A stretch of 64,000 nt of DNA from Arcobacter venerupis (GTDB lineage Bacteria > Campylobacterota > Campylobacteria > Campylobacterales > Arcobacteraceae): contig NZ_CP053840.1 of NCBI RefSeq assembly GCF_013201665.1, positions 62,001-126,000 of the forward strand. Direction: 5' to 3'. Below are positions 59,653-64,000 of this stretch, in pieces (position 1 is the first letter of the stretch; each line of letters begins with the position of its first letter). Below the pieces are notes generated by a model. It ran no database searches. It saw only the letters and a list, made by a program, of their open reading frames with translations, and had not been told where the DNA came from. The position numbers and the translations under genes were made by a program.

Positions 59653-60735
59653 ATGGCAAAAGAAGGACTACCATCTATATATGATTACACATTAGATGAA
59701 TTAAAAGAAAAATTAAAACCATCATTTAGAGCAAAACAAGTATATAACTGGCTTTACAAGAAGTATGCAAACTCTTATGATGATATGAAAAATATACCAA
59801 ATGAATTAAAAGAAGATTTAAAAGCAAACTATCCTATTGATGTTATGGAAATTGTTAAAAAAGAGCAAAGTATTGATGGAAGCATAAAATATCTTTTTAA
59901 ATTAAGAGATAACCACACAGTTGAAGCTGTTTTACTTTTAATGAAAGAGAAGAAAAAAGATGAAGATGGGAATATTGTAAGAAGTGAAAAATTTACTGTT
60001 TGTATCTCATCTCAAGTTGGTTGTAAAGTTGGATGTAGTTTTTGTTTAACTGCAAAAGGTGGCTTTGTGCGGAACCTTACAGTTGGAGAGTATATAGCTC
60101 AAATTGTAAATATTAAAAGAGATAATGATATAGCTGAAAATAAAGCTTTAAATATTGTTTATATGGGAATGGGTGAACCCCTTGATAATTTTGATAACTT
60201 TGTAAAAGCTGTTTCTATTTTCTCAGAACTTGATGGACTTGCAATTTCAAGAAGAAGACAAACAGTTTCAACTTCTGGAATTGCATCAAAAATTGAAAAA
60301 TTAGGAAAAATTGATTTAGGAATACAATTAGCTATCTCTTTACATGCTGTTGATGATGAGTTAAGAAGTGAATTAATTCCTATGAATAAAGCGTATAATA
60401 TCGCTTCAATTATTGATGCTGTTAAAAAGTTTCCAATAGATACTAGAAAAAAAGTTATGTTTGAATATCTAGTAATAAAAAATAAAAATGATTCTGTAGA
60501 AGCTGCAAAAAAACTAATCAAACTTCTAAATGGAATACAAGCAAAAGTGAATCTTATTTTCTTTAATCCATATCCAGGAACAACATATCAGCGACCTGAA
60601 GTTGAAGATATGCTAAAATTCAAAGATTATTTAAATGAGCGTGGGTTAATTTGTACAATTAGAGAATCAAAAGGTATTGATATATCAGCTGCTTGTGGGC
60701 AGTTAAAGGAGAAAGAAGCAAATGGGAATTCTTGA
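59653..60735 (+). CDS. rlmN: 23S rRNA/tRNA adenine-C2 methyltransferase
   Basis: 360-residue radical SAM enzyme. The cluster motif is CKVGCSFCLTAKGGFVRNLT (C-x3-C-x2-C). FRAKQVYNWLYKKY is the N-terminal helical landmark, YMGMGEPLDNF the SAM-binding GEP motif, and ACGQL near the end carries the catalytic Cys that forms the methylated intermediate. It modifies A2503 of 23S rRNA and some tRNAs at A37. Its last 14 bases overlap the small ORF at 60722. Confidence 0.97.
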   Translation: MAKEGLPSIYDYTLDELKEKLKPSFRAKQVYNWLYKKYANSYDDMKNIPNELKEDLKANYPIDVMEIVKKEQSIDGSIKYLFKLRDNHTVEAVLLLMKEKKKDEDGNIVRSEKFTVCISSQVGCKVGCSFCLTAKGGFVRNLTVGEYIAQIVNIKRDNDIAENKALNIVYMGMGEPLDNFDNFVKAVSIFSELDGLAISRRRQTVSTSGIASKIEKLGKIDLGIQLAISLHAVDDELRSELIPMNKAYNIASIIDAVKKFPIDTRKKVMFEYLVIKNKNDSVEAAKKLIKLLNGIQAKVNLIFFNPYPGTTYQRPEVEDMLKFKDYLNERGLICTIRESKGIDISAACGQLKEKEANGNS

Positions 60736-60823
60736 GATATCACTATTGGTTTTTATAGCAACAGTAGCAATAGTAACAGGCGTAGGATTTTATATACAAA
60801 ATAAAAAAGAAGAGGAGAAATAA
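60722..60823 (+). CDS. 33-residue single-pass membrane peptide between rlmN and gltX
   Basis: ATG at 60722, within the end of rlmN in another frame, with AAAGGAG about 10 bases upstream. It encodes GILEISLLVFIATVAIVTGVGFYI, one membrane helix, and a charged tail QNKKEEEK. Stop 4 bases before the gltX ATG, and its tail codons (GAGGAGAAA) also form the gltX ribosome binding site. The hydrophobic-then-charged pattern and complete filling of the gap suggest a real small protein. Function unknown. Confidence 0.55.
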   Translation: MGILEISLLVFIATVAIVTGVGFYIQNKKEEEK

Positions 60824-60827
60824 TTTA

Positions 60828-62237
60828 ATGGCAATAACAAGATTTGCACCAAGTCCAACTGGTTACCTTCATATTGGAGGTTTACGAACATCTTTATATA
60901 GTTATTTGTGGGCAAGAAAAACAGGTGGTGTATTTAGATTAAGAGTTGAAGATACAGACACAGCTAGAAATAATGAAGATGCAATGGAAGCTATTATTAA
61001 TGCTTTTGATTGGGTTGGGTTAAATTATGATGGAGAAGTATTTTATCAATCAAGAAGAACAGATATTTATAAAATATATATTGATAAATTACTTGAAAGT
61101 GGTAAAGCATATAAATGTTACATGAGTAAAGATGAACTTGATGCTTTAAGAACAGCACAAGAAGCGGCAAAACAAAGTCCAAGATATGATGGAACTTGGA
61201 GACCAGAAGATGGTAAGGTATTGCCAGCAATTCCTGAAGGAGTTGAACCAGTTATTAGAATTAAAGCACCAACAAGAGGAACAATAGAGTTTGATGATGG
61301 TGTAAAAGGTTATATGAAATTTGATGCTAACCAAGTTGATGATTATGTAATTGCTAGATCTAATGGAATGCCAACTTATAACTTTGTTGTTGCTATTGAT
61401 GATGCATTAATGGAAATGACTGATGTAATAAGAGGCGATGATCATTTATCAAATACACCAAAACAAATTGTAATTTATAATGCTTTAGGATTTAAAGTTC
61501 CTAAATTCTATCATGTTGCAATGATTAATAATCCATCTGGTAAAAAACTATCTAAAAGAGATGGTGCTATGGATGTTATGGATTATAAAAGATTAGGTTA
61601 TTTACCAGAAGCATTGTTGAACTTTTTAGTAAGATTAGGTTGGTCACATGGGGATCAAGAAATATTTTCTATGGAAGAGATGTTAGAATTATTTGATCCA
61701 AATAACTTAAATAAATCAGCCTCTTCATTTAATGGTGAAAAACTTTTATGGTTAAATTCAGAGTACATAAAAGCAGTTTCAAATGATAGATTAATAGAAG
61801 AGTTAAAATTCTTTGATTTAGATTTAACACATCATGCTAAAAAGACAGAACTATTAGATTTATCAAAACAGAGAGCTCAAACTCTAGTTGAATTAAAAAA
61901 ATCTGTTACAGATATTTTGGATATTCCAACTTCTTATGAAGAGAGTGGAGTTAAAAAATTTGTAAAAGAAGATACAAAAGATTTCTTAGAAAAATATCTT
62001 GAATTATTAGAAAAAAATAAAGATGAGTTATATAATGTTGAAAATGTAGAAGCAATTACTAAACCATTTATTGAACAAAATGGATTGAAATTTCCACAAT
62101 TATTTCAACCAATAAGAATAGCATTAACTGGTGGAACTCAAGCACCATCTGTTTATGACATCATCGCAATATTAGGTTTTAGTGAGGTTTCTGCAAGGTT
62201 AAAAGAAGCTCTTAAAAGAAATTTTCAAAATACTTGA
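60828..62237 (+). CDS. gltX: glutamyl-tRNA synthetase
   Basis: 469-residue class I synthetase. RFAPSPTGYLHIGGLRTSLYSYL contains the HIGH motif (HIGG), DDHLSNTPKQI and KLSKRDGAMDV (KMSKS-type KLSKR) complete the catalytic domain. The C-terminal anticodon-binding domain is all-helical. The Campylobacterota often carry two GltX forms, one discriminating for tRNA-Gln; only one is in this window, so which form it is remains open. Works with GatCAB (gatB at 21049). Ribosome binding site GAGGAG. Confidence 0.96.
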   Translation: MAITRFAPSPTGYLHIGGLRTSLYSYLWARKTGGVFRLRVEDTDTARNNEDAMEAIINAFDWVGLNYDGEVFYQSRRTDIYKIYIDKLLESGKAYKCYMSKDELDALRTAQEAAKQSPRYDGTWRPEDGKVLPAIPEGVEPVIRIKAPTRGTIEFDDGVKGYMKFDANQVDDYVIARSNGMPTYNFVVAIDDALMEMTDVIRGDDHLSNTPKQIVIYNALGFKVPKFYHVAMINNPSGKKLSKRDGAMDVMDYKRLGYLPEALLNFLVRLGWSHGDQEIFSMEEMLELFDPNNLNKSASSFNGEKLLWLNSEYIKAVSNDRLIEELKFFDLDLTHHAKKTELLDLSKQRAQTLVELKKSVTDILDIPTSYEESGVKKFVKEDTKDFLEKYLELLEKNKDELYNVENVEAITKPFIEQNGLKFPQLFQPIRIALTGGTQAPSVYDIIAILGFSEVSARLKEALKRNFQNT

Positions 62238-62290
62238 TTATTTAAAAATAATCTGGCATAATAGCCACACATTTACAAAGGACAGAATAG

Positions 62291-62557
62291 ATGAATATTT
62301 ACGTAGGAAATTTATCATACAGAACAAATGATAAAGATTTAGAAGAGCTTTTCACAAAGTTTGGTGCAGTAAAAAGTGCAAAAGTTATAATGGATAGAGA
62401 AACAGGAAAATCAAAAGGTTTTGGTTTTATTGAAATGGAAGATTCATCAGCTGGTACTAAAGCAATCGAAGCTTTAAATGGTAATGAAAGCGAAGGTAGA
62501 ACTTTAAGAGTTAATGAAGCTAAACCTAGAGAAGAAAGACCAAGAAGACAATTCTAA
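62291..62557 (+). CDS. RRM-type RNA-binding protein
   Basis: 88 residues forming one RNA recognition motif. RNP2 is IYVGNL (residues 3-8) and RNP1 is KGFGFIEM (about 42-49), with the aromatic residues kept. A short basic tail (PREERPRRQF) follows. Such small RRM proteins occur in cyanobacteria and Campylobacterota and are often cold-induced. It stands alone with a terminator. AAGGA lies 7-8 bases upstream of the ATG. Confidence 0.92.
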   Translation: MNIYVGNLSYRTNDKDLEELFTKFGAVKSAKVIMDRETGKSKGFGFIEMEDSSAGTKAIEALNGNESEGRTLRVNEAKPREERPRRQF

Positions 62558-62565
62558 TTTAAGAA

Positions 62566-62603
62566 AAGTAGTGGTTTTTTAGAAAAACACTACTTCCTTT
62601 TTA
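62566..62603 (+). terminator. terminator after the RRM gene
   Basis: AAGTAGTG / CACTACTT (62566-62573, 62588-62595) extended by TTTTT/AAAAA past a bulged G, followed by CCTTTTTA. Confidence 0.85.
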
Positions 62604-62663
62604 TACAACTTAAAACAATCAGAAATGATATTTCTTTTATGATATAATTTTTCAAGGATTATT

Positions 62664-63326
62664 ATGAAAATATTATTATTAGAAGATGATTTAATACTTA
62701 GTGAAATTATAGAAGAACATTTAATTTCACAAAACCACGAGATAACAACTGTTTTTACAGGTTTTGACGCACAAGATTTGCTTTACAGCAAAAAATTTGA
62801 TTTATTACTTTTAGATGTAAATGTTCCTTTATTAAATGGCTTTGAACTATTAAAAGATTTAAGACTCAAAGAGATTCTTACACCAGCCATATTTTTAACC
62901 TCTCTAAATCAAGTAGATGATATAGAAAAAGGTTTTAAATCTGGTTGTGATGACTACATAAAAAAACCCTTCGAATTAAAAGAATTAGATATAAGAATAA
63001 ACAATATTAAAAGATTATTTAATATTGAAAATGATAATTTAATACAAATCTCAAAAGATATATATTTAGACAAAAAAAATCTTTTAATTAAAAAAGAACA
63101 AAATCAAATACACATAGCTAAAAAAGAGAGCGAAGTTTTAGAATATTTGATAAATAATAGCACTAAAACTGTAAGTATTGAAGAGCTTAGTTTAAATGTT
63201 TGGGCTTATGAAGATGCTCCTATTTCTTCAACAATTAGAACTTATATAAAGAATCTTAGAAAAATTCTAGGAGATGAATATATAATAAATTTAAGAGGAG
63301 TAGGTTATAGATTTAACAAGAAGTGA
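62664..63326 (+). CDS. OmpR-type response regulator
   Basis: 220 residues. Receiver domain with E7-D8-D9, phospho-acceptor Asp at residue 51 (LLLLDVNVP), Thr in IFLTSL and Lys in YIKKPF. The C-terminal winged helix has KKESEVLEYLINNSTKTVSIEELSLNVW, SSTIRTYIKNLRKIL and RGVGYRF. The sensor kinase gene follows immediately. A TATAAT (62643-62648) lies close upstream, but would give a very short leader. Confidence 0.93.
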   Translation: MKILLLEDDLILSEIIEEHLISQNHEITTVFTGFDAQDLLYSKKFDLLLLDVNVPLLNGFELLKDLRLKEILTPAIFLTSLNQVDDIEKGFKSGCDDYIKKPFELKELDIRINNIKRLFNIENDNLIQISKDIYLDKKNLLIKKEQNQIHIAKKESEVLEYLINNSTKTVSIEELSLNVWAYEDAPISSTIRTYIKNLRKILGDEYIINLRGVGYRFNKK

Positions 63327-64000
63327 AAAAATTACTTTTTTAAGATTTTTATTCTTATATTTGGGTGCTTCGTTTATTTTGATGGTATTTATCGCTATTC
63401 TTTATTATCAAAATGAAAAAATACTATATTTTGATTTAACTAAATCAAATATGCAAAATGAGGTCTCTAAAATTTCCTCAGAAATTATACTTTCACATAT
63501 GAAAGGAAGTGAATTTAATAAGAAAAAACTCTTGGAAAAAGAAGATTATAAAGTATCTTTTTATGATAAAAACAAAAATAAGATATATGGAAATCTTGAT
63601 GAAAAAATAGATTTTACAAAAAAGATTATTGATGCAAAAAATAGTTTTATCTTAATTGATGATTCAGTTTTAGGTCACTTAGATATCTATTATATTGCTT
63701 TAAAAGAGAATATGTATTTTAAAAAGATTGAAGAGTTGAAATTAAATATAATTGCAGTATTTTTTGCCATTTATTTAATTATTGCAATTATTGGATTTTA
63801 TTTGGCGAAGCTTTTTTTAAAACCAATAAAAGAAGAACGAGAAAAACTAAATAATTTCATAAAAGATACAACACACGAATTAAATACCCCAATTAGTGCT
63901 ATTTTAATGTCAACAGAAAATAAAAATCTAACTGAAAAACAAATTGAAAGAATAAAAATTAGTGCTAAAAGAGTCTCTGAAATCTACAATGATTTAACTT
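63323..64000 (+). CDS. sensor histidine kinase, 3' end outside the window, with apparent 1-base frameshift at its start
   Basis: The frame open from 63304 to the window end codes for a first membrane helix (ITFLRFLFLYLGASFILMVFIAILYY), a periplasmic loop of about 110 residues, a second helix (NIIAVFFAIYLIIAIIGFYL), and the start of a kinase core with the H-box KDTTHELNTPISAIL. No ATG, GTG or TTG begins it before the first helix is half gone (TTG 63361, ATG 63382). The expected coupled start is the GTG at 63323, overlapping the regulator stop as GTGA. It is one base out of frame: MKKLLF then TAA. One extra A or T in A6 (63326-63331) or T6 (63336-63341) restores MKKITFLRF or MKKLLFLRF. Pairs with the upstream response regulator. 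Confidence 0.8.

Noticed and set aside
62643-62648. TATAAT as promoter of the response regulator gene
   Set aside because: It would start transcription inside the ribosome binding site, so another promoter is more likely.

Overview
The window looks like chromosome from a Campylobacterota (Epsilonproteobacteria) bacterium close to Arcobacter/Aliarcobacter. The DNA is very AT-rich and densely coding. It shows the group's typical KsgA-RNase J-KpsF-RluB order, TRAP carboxylate transport, a LutABC lactate system and a class Ia ribonucleotide reductase. The left edge carries the tail of a nitrogen-fixation cluster, so the organism is probably a diazotroph. No rRNA, tRNA, CRISPR array, insertion sequence or prophage was recognised.

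Layout. 1-2200: end of a nif-type operon (unrecognised fragment, DUF683-like protein, BFD-like Fe-S protein, LRR protein, NifQ and a 37-residue membrane peptide). 2197-8076: rRNA/tRNA pseudouridine synthase, purB, nrdA and nrdB. 8077-9425: an accessory island in which one membrane/coiled-coil/winged-helix protein lies between two complex palindromic intergenic elements. 9426-18374: small metabolic and stress genes (thioesterase, LysE exporter, AraC/GyrI regulator, VOC protein, dienelactone hydrolase, cytochrome c, CYTH protein, hybrid cluster protein, GltD-like flavoprotein, OmpA-like protein). 18383-23315: quinone oxidoreductase, TonB, gpsA, gatB and a periplasmic SurA-like protein. 23387-35218: a 12-kb minus-strand lactate locus. 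35280-46899: methyltransferase, dCMP deaminase, accBC, DEAD-box helicase, PiT phosphate transporter, AEC transporter, asparagine synthetase, BluB and a second DctP. 46930-49654: a two-subunit succinate dehydrogenase/fumarate reductase-like enzyme behind a Phd-like gene. 49961-57553: PhoH-like protein, HemJ, RarA and RNA/LPS housekeeping genes. 57627-64000: hisF, a SIMPL protein, a nucleoside phosphorylase-like protein, rlmN, gltX, an RRM protein and a two-component system cut by the window end.

How genes work together. The lactate locus is transcribed from 35218 down to 23387 and joins uptake (DctP, DctQ, DctM), sensing (a histidine kinase with a periplasmic ligand-binding domain plus a response regulator), oxidation of one isomer by LutABC, and oxidation of the other probably by the FAD/Fe-S dehydrogenase. 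A hairpin with a GAAA loop between dctP and dctQ may raise the level of the binding protein. The hybrid cluster protein and a divergent unknown 86-residue gene share one perfect FNR/CRP-type palindrome, placed 29.5 bp from a -10 hexamer on each side. This suggests one anaerobic or nitrosative-stress control point for both.

Most worth a second look: the shared hcp/86-residue promoter; a histidine kinase whose natural GTG start is out of frame by one base in A6/T6 tracts; an AEC transporter whose full-length frame can only start at a non-canonical codon (ATT); the island at 8077-9345; tandem 14-bp repeats around the accB promoter; and a Phd-like gene with tandem 12-bp repeats leading a dehydrogenase operon instead of a toxin.
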